From positions 79,639-143,638 of the forward strand of contig VSDK01017500.1 in the NCBI GenBank assembly GCA_009767595.1: a stretch of DNA of 64,000 nt, given 5' to 3'. Position 1 is the stretch's first letter, and every line of letters begins with the position of its first letter. A program made the translations under genes and the position numbers. Source of the stretch: Symbiodinium kawagutii (Eukaryota > Sar > Dinophyceae > Suessiales > Symbiodiniaceae). The notes under the pieces were generated by a model, which did no database searches, was not told the DNA's origin, and saw only the letters and a program-made list of their open reading frames with translations. Below, piece by piece: positions 58,076 through 64,000 of this stretch.

Positions 58076-58365
58076 ATGAATTCTAGTCGAATCTTGGTCA
58101 CAGAATCTGTTGCAACAAGGTTCCAAGATTCCTTAGAACTGACCGATATTGTCACTCCATCTGTGGCATCCAACGTCTGTTACGACGTGCCCGGCATGTT
58201 TTGGCAGCAAGAACTCGACACATGGCACCTGCACCTCCACCATAAACCCCTATACTTCCATTGTGAACATGTATGTACAACAGTGTCATCCACATTTACA
58301 CGCAAAATGATATGCATAGTATATGATTATGATAGTATAACTGTCTATGAACATTTCACTACCAC
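58076..58365 (+). CDS. Candidate exon (CYDVPGMFWQQELDTWHL)
   Basis: The plus frame of about 97 codons reads ILVTESVATRFQDSLELTDI, VTPSVASNVCYDVPGMFWQQ, ELDTWHLHLHHKPLYFHCEH and SSTFTRKMICIVYDYDSITV, running into the family C element at 58366. It is rich in aromatic residues and His, with no repeat-derived text. The true donor is unclear: GATGGC at the element edge would be a non-canonical GA donor, and GTTTTTAG lies inside the element. Confidence 0.48.
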
Positions 58366-58478
58366 AACTGGATGGCTTATACCCACTAGCTTAGGTTTTT
58401 AGTGTTTTTGGGATGTGATTGATTTACCATGTAACCACTAAAGATATTTTTTTAGCAAGGGATTTATAAGCCACCAAG
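58366..58478 (+). mobile_element. Family C element occupying most of an intron
   Basis: TGGATGGCTTATACCCACTAG to GGATTTATAAGCCACCAAG. The next acceptor (TTTTCCCAG) is 19 bases downstream, so the element makes up nearly the whole putative intron 58366-58497. Confidence 0.75.
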
Positions 58479-58497
58479 ACAATGATAGTTTTCCCAG

Positions 58498-58592
58498 ATC
58501 TATTCATCAACCCCCAAGTGGCACTGGCTTCCGCACAGCTCCGCCAGATTCTGGGCATCAGTGCGGAGGACAGCGGCAGATCTGCAGATTAG
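58498..58592 (+). CDS. Candidate terminal exon (ALASAQLRQILGISAEDS)
   Basis: The acceptor AGTTTTCCCAG at 58487-58497. The frame reads LFINPQVALASAQLRQILGI, then SAEDSGRSAD and TAG at 58590-58592. It is helical, ending in a polar tail, very like a protein C-terminus. This probably closes the gene begun upstream at or after 55193. Confidence 0.5.
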
Positions 58593-58633
58593 CTGATCAC
58601 CACCAGTGGCCATCAGTAAGCAGCATAAAACAG

Positions 58634-58819
58634 TTGGCTATGGGTCAATATTAACCAACCAATGGCTGGTTATAATGGTTAATAATAGGGGATGATAACT
58701 AGAATATATATGGCTACGGGTCAAGCAGTTGACCATCAATATTAAGCAACAATAATAGGGAAAACAGCCTGGTTAATGATGGGGGAACCAGGGGGACTAA
58801 GGGTTTTGACCCACAGCCA
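58634..58819 (+). mobile_element. Family B nested pair
   Basis: The left tip TTGGCTATGGGTCAATATTA at 58634, a second left tip ATGGCTACGGGTCAAGCAG at about 58711, and one right tip GGTTTTGACCCACAGCCAT. Two sub-types (AATATTAACC and AGCAGTTGACC) are combined. Confidence 0.75.
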
Positions 58820-58849
58820 TTTGTTCCCTACTGTGCTTGGTTACTATGA

Positions 58850-59290
58850 CAAAACATTGTATCGTTTTGGCCATCATTTGCCATCATCTGCCATGACTAT
58901 TGCCACCCTTGGATTCCTTGTTATCACCAACCATCATTAGTTCACCATTAGGGACCATCATCCACCCATCATTGACCATCATTACATATAGCCGGCCATC
59001 ACTGGCCATTGCTGAGCTTTGTATTCCCCATAGCCAACACAAATTGTGCTAGTCACCTTTACTACCCAATCAATATATATATATATATAGTCTTACTGTT
59101 ATCGCCCAACAATGTATTTTATTATAATGATAACCCACCATCATAGTGTTATTGCCCAAGTTAACAACCAACTTCGTGTTATTGTTGGGTAGCTCGTGCG
59201 GTGAGAATAGTTACCCAACCATCATAAGTTTTTCTAAATATCCCCTCTGATTATTGGTTTTTACTACCCAAGCGTCCCTCGTTACCAGCA
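58850..59290 (-). repeat. CCATCATTTGCCATCATC tract and (TA)n
   Basis: Acceptor-side words at 58870-59010, (TA)n at 59072-59088, then GTTATTGCCCAAxxxACAACCAAC units at 59095-59200. Confidence 0.55.
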
Positions 59291-59499
59291 TACGGTTGTG
59301 GGTCAAGCCATTGTGTACCCATTATAAAACCAATGGAGTGTATATCATAGATTTCCATGAAATACATGGCCATTCATCCACTACTATTGTTGGCTATCAT
59401 CCCCTATTAATCATTGACCAGCTACTGATAATCGCTATTAACTATTAGTTGCTAGTTAAACCATGGGTTGGTTGGTCAAGTGCTTGACCCAACTCGCCA
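59291..59499 (-). mobile_element. Family B-like element, enlarged
   Basis: CGGTTGTGGGTCAAGCCATTG and GGTCAAGTGCTTGACCCAACTC, with ACTACTATTGTTGGCTATCATCC inside. It ends 19 bases before the next exon. Confidence 0.55.
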
Positions 59500-59517
59500 G
59501 CCCACCATCCTCACCAG

Positions 59518-59597
59518 TCATCCCCTGGAGTCGACGAGGACCTCACAGCCCCAGCGCCGCCGCCGCCGCAGCCGCTGGGGGACACGGGGAAGGGCGG
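59518..59597 (+). CDS. Candidate proline-rich exon (TAPAPPPPQPLGDTGKG)
   Basis: The acceptor CATCCTCACCAG and donor GTGAAGG bound 80 bases. The frame reads SSPGVDEDLTAPAPPPPQPL, then GDTGKG, with a TGA spanning the donor. The Arg-rich alternative (QPQRRRRRSRWG) is less likely. It looks like a disordered linker, possibly an SH3 or WW ligand. Confidence 0.45.
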
Positions 59598-59599
59598 GT

Positions 59600-59812
59600 G
59601 AAGGACCAGGGGTGAACCATCGGCCATCACCGTTGTTGGCCAAGTAATTAGTAGTTGTTATGGTTGAATCTGGAGTTTTTACGATTCATAGTTTGATAGT
59701 TGAGTCATATCTGCCATTAGCAATGATTGGCTGTGGATTGGCTGCTAACAATTGTGGATAATCAAAATATCAGAAATTTAGCAGTTATTGACTACTATCA
59801 TTACTGGTTGGT
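59600..59812. other. No gene seen
   Basis: GGTTGAATCTGG and GATTGGCTGTGGATTGGCTG words. Confidence 0.4.
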
Positions 59813-59813
59813 G

Positions 59814-59905
59814 GTTTCAAACATTTTTTGTTTTCCCTATTGATCATTAACCGATGGTTGGTTGAAGAGCATATTTCATGACAGGGTGCTTCAACCACCA
59901 ACCAG
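59814..59905. mobile_element. Family H inverted-repeat element
   Basis: CTGGTTGGTGGTTTCAAAC on the left and GCTTCAACCACCAACCAG on the right, 14-16 paired bases. Short relatives of the right tip occur at 13565 and 13848. Confidence 0.6.
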
Positions 59906-59909
59906 ACAT

Positions 59910-60190
59910 TCATAACGATAACGGACCAGTGATTCATCTATGGAGTAAACCACTCAGCATGATCATCAGTGACCATTGTTGCCCACTGCCCGCATGGTGA
60001 ACCATCATGAGTGATGTTTAAGAACACCATTCTGAGTGGCTTGTAGATGTGACAGCCGGTTAATTGGGTTTTTTCAATGAGGCTTGCGGCCCATGCACTG
60101 TTTACTACTAACCATGATCTACTGATACAGATTGATAATGATGGTTAACAGTGTTGGTGATATTAAGCTGGCAGTTGGGAGGCAGTTCGT
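59910..60190. other. No gene seen
   Basis: Mixed spacer. Confidence 0.4.
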
Positions 60191-60191
60191 A

Positions 60192-60297
60192 GCCAAGGTA
60201 TCCCCAGATCTCCGGGGTGCGAGTTGGAGCTACCAGTGGTGAAAGCGAATGGTAGGAAGCAGCAGAACCATGACTAGCCCAACATTTCGGATCGATC
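60192..60297 (+). CDS. Weak exon candidate (CELELPVVKANGRKQQ)
   Basis: The plus frame reads SQGIPRSPGCELELPVVKAN, then GRKQQNHD and TAG. The minus strand reads YHSLSPLVAPTRTPEIWGYL over the same bases. Strand undecided, edges unclear. Confidence 0.22.
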
Positions 60298-60299
60298 AA

Positions 60300-61085
60300 G
60301 CATCATTATAAGATGAATTGGGCTAATAAGTGTGGAAATGCCAAGAATCCAAACTGTTGCAAATCCATATTAGCCCAACTTTGCAGATGAATTTGTAATT
60401 GTTGATGAACAAGCATTGTTGACAACACATTTTTTAGTGGATTAGTCCGTGATGATTATGAATTCGTATTTCTGCATACATCAAGTGATGGTTAGCAAGC
60501 ATTATTGACCATTAATCCTTGTTTTGATAATGGTTGCAGTATCATAATTTAAGCGTGATTAACCAATATCATTTTCTTTTCTTTGGGTGCACAGATGCAC
60601 ACGCAGACGCAGATATCAAGTACATTATCATTATCTCTATTTGCATCCATGTATCTCTAGATATTCAATGTATACACAATAATGCTGCGTACCCACCCAC
60701 GCACACATACTAGTATGTATCTACATATTGTACATAGATGTAACTCTTTGTATATGTAGAAATACATACTATGCGCAAACCCAGACACAATCCAGTGCTT
60801 CATGACTTCATGGCATCAAATGAACTTTGCGATCGATGCTCAGTGGGCTTCTTGTTGGTCAATGGTATGATGGATAAATACAGGGATACATAGACACACA
60901 CACACATAATATATTTAGATATGTACACATGTACAGACATGTACGCAAATATTATTCAACCACCCTACTTCTCCATTTGGAGAGAAAATACCAGGCATTT
61001 GATTTGGTACGCTATTGAGGGAGGGTGGTCTCTTTTGCTTCATGGTTCTTCCGATATGAATGTAAACAAGCATCAGCCAGCAACA
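60300..61085. other. Spacer with CA/TA microsatellites
   Basis: ACACACGCACA and TATGTATCTACATA words at 60600-60950. The 171-codon plus frame starting at 60921 runs through repeats before it reaches the real island at 61309. Confidence 0.5.
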
Positions 61086-61089
61086 ATAT

Positions 61090-61300
61090 GCCTTCCCTAT
61101 CCCCAGCCCTCAATCAACCACCATGAGCTATCAATTTACCATCAATTGACCAATAATTACCCACTTCACCACCAGAAACCATTAATTAATGAAGCATTAC
61201 CTTATTCACCATTGTTATCCATTATTGACAGCATTTTTTTTCCATTGTCAACCATGCTTAGCCCTTTTCAGCCACTATTGAGCATGATTAATTGTGGCTA
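61090..61300 (-). repeat. CCATCAATTGACC tract
   Basis: ATCAATTTACCATCAATTGACC and CCATTGTTATCC words, acceptor side. Confidence 0.65.
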
Positions 61301-61308
61301 CCCGCCAG

Positions 61309-61393
61309 ATTCTGCGCCACAGAACATTCCCAGGCGCATCGTGGACCCTGGAAAGAGCCCAAGAAAGGCACGGTGCGGCGCTTCCGCCACACG
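61309..61393 (+). CDS. Candidate internal exon (RRIVDPGKSPRKARCG)
   Basis: The acceptor CTACCCGCCAG and donor GTGTGGGG bound 85 bases. The frame reads SAPQNIPRRIVDPGKSPRKA, then RCGASAT. Two other plus frames are open. Basic and proline-containing. A family B element starts 25 bases after the donor. Confidence 0.42.
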
Positions 61394-61417
61394 GTGTGGG
61401 GAAGCAGACACAAGAAA

Positions 61418-61531
61418 TGGCTGTGGGTCAATATGAACCATCAATAGTGGCTTATAGTGACCAACCAAATCAGAGGGAAAACAATGGTTAACTATAGGGG
61501 AACCAGGGGTATGGGGTTTTGCCAGACAGCC
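61418..61531 (+). mobile_element. Family B element
   Basis: TGGCTGTGGGTCAATATGAACC and GGGGTTTTGCCAGACAGCCA. The right tip has a CAGA for CCA change. Confidence 0.75.
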
Positions 61532-61575
61532 AAATCATTAAAGAACTGCAATGCTTATGGCATTGACATGGAGCT

Positions 61576-61692
61576 GTATATGGCTATGTGTCACATTATC
61601 CAACCAATGATGGTGGATGATGACTGACAAGAAAAGTGGGAAAACGATGGTCAACGACGGGGAAAGCAGGGGTACAGGGTTTTGACCCTGTG
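61576..61692 (+). mobile_element. Family B element, diverged
   Basis: TGGCTATGTGTCACATTATCC and CAGGGTTTTGACCCTGTG. Confidence 0.65.
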
Positions 61693-61745
61693 TAGATCTA
61701 TATGCAAACCGATCTGAATATCGACTCGCAGATGGATACGTACAT

Positions 61746-61857
61746 ACATATGGCTGTTTCTCAAAATAGGGGACCCCCCAAATCATCCACTAGTAGTCAT
61801 TTACAATAATAACCAGCCATTTTTTGGGGCACCCCCATTTTGAGAAACCACCATATA
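61746..61857 (+). mobile_element. Family A element
   Basis: ATATGGCTGTTTCTCAAAATAG and CCCATTTTGAGAAACCACC, flanks ATATGG and ATATAG. Confidence 0.8.
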
Positions 61858-61894
61858 GTTGTATCAGTAGGTGTGTTGGTTGGTTAAAGGTCAT

Positions 61895-61979
61895 CTACCC
61901 TTTGGTAGTCCCTAACCTGGTTGTGCTCCAAATCACCCTTTTGGTGTAGGTAAACCACCATAATTGGTGGATTTTCATG
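61895..61979. repeat. Family E repeat
   Basis: CTACCCTTTGGTAGTCCCTAAC through AAACCACCATAATTGGTGGATTTTC. Related ends lie at 20312, 20946 (inverted) and 42937. Confidence 0.55.
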
Positions 61980-61997
61980 GAGTTTCCACGCAACCAG

Positions 61998-62085
61998 GTG
62001 AGTGTCACCAGGGTGGATCCCATGCTCGAAACGGTGTCCATAAGGACACGGTCGAAGCTTAGGCCATCGAAGATGTCCCGGGGAA
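61998..62085 (+). CDS. Candidate internal exon (VTRVDPMLETVSIRTRSK)
   Basis: The acceptor GCAACCAG. The frame reads VSVTRVDPMLETVSIRTRSK, then LRPSKMSR. GAAGCTTAGGCCATC is duplicated at 62056 and 62084, so the 3' edge is blurred. Natural charged sequence. Confidence 0.4.
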
Positions 62086-62099
62086 GCTTAGGCCATCAC

Positions 62100-62455
62100 C
62101 CACCACCTATGAACCAGTGTTCAACCAGGAACAGAGAACCAGTGCTTTGTGGTCAACCACTTATAAGTTCTAAGCCAACCAGTGGTCATCAACCAGTGGT
62201 GAGATATCAGCCACTTAGCAGCCAGTCATCGGCCAGAGCCAGCCATCAACTAGCCGCTCAACCAGTTACCAGTTTTCAGCCCATCAACCAGCAACCAGCC
62301 AATAATCAACCGACCATCAAGCAATAATCAATCAATGATCAGCCAGTAGGCAATCAAACAAGCAACCAAGAATCAGCCAGTAATCGATCAACAACCACTA
62401 GTCCACCACCAATCACCCAATAATCAACCAATAATCAACCACTTCCCTACCAATC
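62100..62455 (-). repeat. CAACCAGYNATCAGCC tract
   Basis: AACCAGTGGTCATCAACC and AATCAACCAATAATCAACC iterate to the edge of the next exon, a variant acceptor-side word. Confidence 0.7.
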
Positions 62456-62459
62456 GGAG

Positions 62460-62561
62460 GCCATCGAATCGATCGTCATTTTAGCGTTTGGGCCCAGCAA
62501 CTTTGTGGCAACAACCTCCCGGTGGTTGCTCCCGGTGCAGTGATCCAAGCCCTGATTTCAG
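62460..62561 (+). CDS. Candidate internal exon (NNLPVVAPGAVIQALIS)
   Basis: AG at 62458-62459 (or GGCCCAG at 62498) and the donor GTGGTATCGG at 62562. The frame reads HRIDRHFSVWAQQLCGNNLP, then VVAPGAVIQALIS. The same frame continues GGIGGSSRAWGFPRG if unspliced. Hydrophobic and well formed. The next DNA is GGTTATCTGGTTGGTGG. Confidence 0.48.
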
Positions 62562-62662
62562 GTGGTATCGGTGGTTCCTCCCGCGCGTGGGGGTTCCCAA
62601 GGGGATGACAGGTTCAAAAACATGGTGGATGGTTATCTGGTTGGTGGTTTTATAGGGGTTTT

Positions 62663-62760
62663 ATATGGTCGTTTCTCAAAATAGGGGTACCCCCAAATCA
62701 TCCTTATAGTAATAAACTGATCATTTTTGGGGTCCCCTATTTTGAGAAACCACCATATGG
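62663..62760 (+). mobile_element. Family A element with ATATGG direct repeat
   Basis: ATATGG lies at 62663-62668 and 62755-62760. The tips CGTTTCTCAAAATAGGGG and CCCCTATTTTGAGAAACCAC. It is about 15 bases shorter in the centre than 39299. Confidence 0.88.
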
Positions 62761-62764
62761 GTTA

Positions 62765-62990
62765 TACCAGCTAGATGGGTTGACTAATATTTTTTTTATA
62801 GGGGTTGAAAACACCAACAAGTTATTGGTGGGTAAGAATGGTCAATGAATGATTCAGAATCGCCATGATGAACTTTACCATAGATAATAGCGATGAAGTT
62901 TCCAATCAAATGAGAAAACATTCTTAGCATGACCCACTAGTATTGGTTAGATAATCGCTATTAAACCGCAAGAAAGATACAGCCCAAACT
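62765..62990. other. No gene seen
   Basis: Unique spacer with a TTTTTTTT run at 62791. Confidence 0.4.
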
Positions 62991-62991
62991 T

Positions 62992-63130
62992 GTGATTTTC
63001 CAGTCAGCCAGGTCAATCTACCAGAGTGTAAGAACCAAACTTTGTGGGTTTGTGGATGACAGAACGAACCCACATCAGGCGGTGGCTTGGAATCTTCTTA
63101 GTGCTATTTCTTGTGGGGCGATTTGGATGA
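62992..63130 (+). CDS. Candidate exon (FVDDRTNPHQAVAWNLLS)
   Basis: The plus frame reads MIFQSARSIYQSVRTKLCGF, then VDDRTNPHQAVAWNLLSAIS and CGAIW, before entering the GAT microsatellite. An acceptor TTTTCCAG lies at about 63002. Natural sequence, no family. Confidence 0.4.
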
Positions 63131-63139
63131 TCATGATGA

Positions 63140-63170
<31 letters not shown>

Positions 63171-63172
63171 TG

Positions 63173-63217
<45 letters not shown>

Positions 63218-63287
63218 CTAACCAATGGGTCATTAATGGTTAACTATAGGGCTTAATAAGCAACAATAGGGTATATACCATGGTGAT

Positions 63288-63332
<45 letters not shown>

Positions 63333-63345
63333 CGATGATGATGAC

Positions 63346-63377
<32 letters not shown>

Positions 63378-63415
63378 CGATGATGATGACGACGATGATG
63401 ATGATGACGACGATC
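63131..63415. repeat. Two (GAT)n arrays with CTG and GAC variants
   Basis: CTGCTGCTGCTG then GAT at 63140-63217, a 65-base unique spacer, then GAT/GAC at 63283-63413. Poly-Asp, poly-His and poly-Ser frames are artefacts. Confidence 0.95.
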
Positions 63416-63419
63416 CCCA

Positions 63420-63670
63420 ATCCCAGGTAGCCTGTGAAACCAGTGGTTCTTCATATCCTTGACCAGTTCTCCGTTGCATCTTGCTGGGAGGTCAAGAGAT
63501 CACAGCAACAGCCACTTGTTTAAGTGGAATCGATCTACATAGTATATCATTGGTTTAGTTACTATCAATTGTTTAAACCACCAATTGTTTACTATCACCT
63601 GGTGGTATATCGCTTGTTTAAATGGATTGTGATTGTTTCAATGCTGATAGTTCTTCCACTATCCAGGGTC
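63420..63670. other. TTGTTTAAACCACC repeat spacer
   Basis: ATTGTTTAAACCACCAATTGTTTACTATC at 63565-63598 with partial dyads. Confidence 0.45.
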
Positions 63671-63671
63671 C

Positions 63672-63875
63672 ATGCATTTTGTTATGAAACCAACCCATGA
63701 GTTCGCGATTTTGTCAGAGCCAAGTATCACCGGAGGTACTGATGAGCCAAGCAGGGCATGCGCGAGTGTTTGCGATGCATTCTTTGCCATTTTGCGTGCG
63801 TCGTTCCCCAAAAAGGAAACAACGCGAGTGAAGATAGGCCGGGCGCGAAAATCAGCACAATTCGATTTTTACTAA
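63672..63875 (+). CDS. Candidate terminal exon (CASVCDAFFAILRASFPK)
   Basis: The plus frame of 67 codons ends TAA at 63873. It reads MKPTHEFAILSEPSITGGTD, EPSRACASVCDAFFAILRAS and FPKKETTRVKIGRARKSAQF, then DFY. A helical middle and a basic tail. An acceptor in 63720-63735 (TATCACCGGAG) is possible. The minus strand is open too (63727-63951). Confidence 0.4.
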   Translation: MHFVMKPTHEFAILSEPSITGGTDEPSRACASVCDAFFAILRASFPKKETTRVKIGRARKSAQFDFY

Positions 63876-64000
63876 TTTTTAATGTCGCCTTAAAGAGCGT
63901 ATCTTCTTTTTTAAGGGACCATGTTGATCGATCATTGTTAGTCATTGCCAATCATGTTTGAAACCAGTCTTCAGTATTATTGATCATTCTAATAAGAGAG

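Noticed and set aside
8627-62760. CRISPR-like array made of the recurring GTTTCTCAAAATAGGGG sequence
   Set aside because: Copies are inverted pairs scattered kilobases apart in both orientations, with target-site-like repeats; they are MITEs in a eukaryotic genome.
63280-63479. Poly-Asp, poly-His and poly-Ser proteins
   Set aside because: Pure translation of a GAT microsatellite in different frames.
1-64000. Bacterial or organellar origin
   Set aside because: No operons, ribosome-binding sites, rRNA or long contiguous genes; introns, microsatellites and MITEs dominate.

Overview
This window looks like nuclear DNA of a dinoflagellate, most probably a coral-symbiont type alga (Symbiodiniaceae or a close relative). 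The main reason is the one unmistakable gene, at 32389-34122. It has a ubiquitin-like N-terminus followed by about 19 units of the form FNQSLDxVTLPNSLQTLTFG, a family I know from Symbiodiniaceae genomes. Supporting signs are a tract of TTTAGGG-type telomere-like repeats (22739-22848), very sparse coding sequence, no bacterial operon structure, two assembly gaps, and huge repeat-filled introns. The species is not determined.

Layout. About 90 percent of the window is non-coding. Short GC-richer islands (40-300 bases) sit every 0.5-2 kb. Most are open in at least one plus-strand frame, give ordinary-looking protein sequence, and are bounded by AG on the left and GT (usually GTG or GTA) on the right. 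I read them as internal exons of plus-strand genes with introns of about 1 kb. Recognisable pieces are ankyrin-type exons at about 20.7, 27.8 and 28.6 kb, the intron-free ubiquitin-like/leucine-rich gene at 32.4-34.1 kb, an ATG-first exon at 39.1 kb, and a run of exons from 55.2 kb to a stop at 58.59 kb that may be one gene of unknown function. Exon edges, frames and joins are read by eye and are provisional.

Non-coding architecture. The islands sit at a strand-polarity switch. To the left of an exon the DNA is built from CCATCATTAACC-like words, and to the right from their reverse complement GGTTAATGATGG. Other introns use other private words (AAAACCAT/ATGGTTTT, GGTTTTCC/GGAAAACC, ATAAAATCACCAT, ACTTT). 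An intron therefore begins and ends with mutually complementary, locally iterated sequence. This resembles inverted-repeat introns or introners that grew at both ends, and I consider it the most interesting signal here.

Mobile DNA. I define several short non-autonomous inverted-terminal-repeat families by eye. Family A has ends TGGTTTCTCAAAATAGGGG (about 21 full copies, about 110 bp, often with a 6-8 bp direct repeat). Family B has ends TGGCTNTGGGTCAA (about 14 copies plus fragments). Families C (TGGCTTATA ends), D (GGATGTGCA ends), E, G and H are rarer. They lie in introns, often a few dozen bases from an exon. Microsatellites (TA, CA, GAT, TTTTC, TTG) and minisatellites (80, 65, 66, 41 and 12 bp) fill other stretches. 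I found no tRNA, rRNA, CRISPR array or full transposase.
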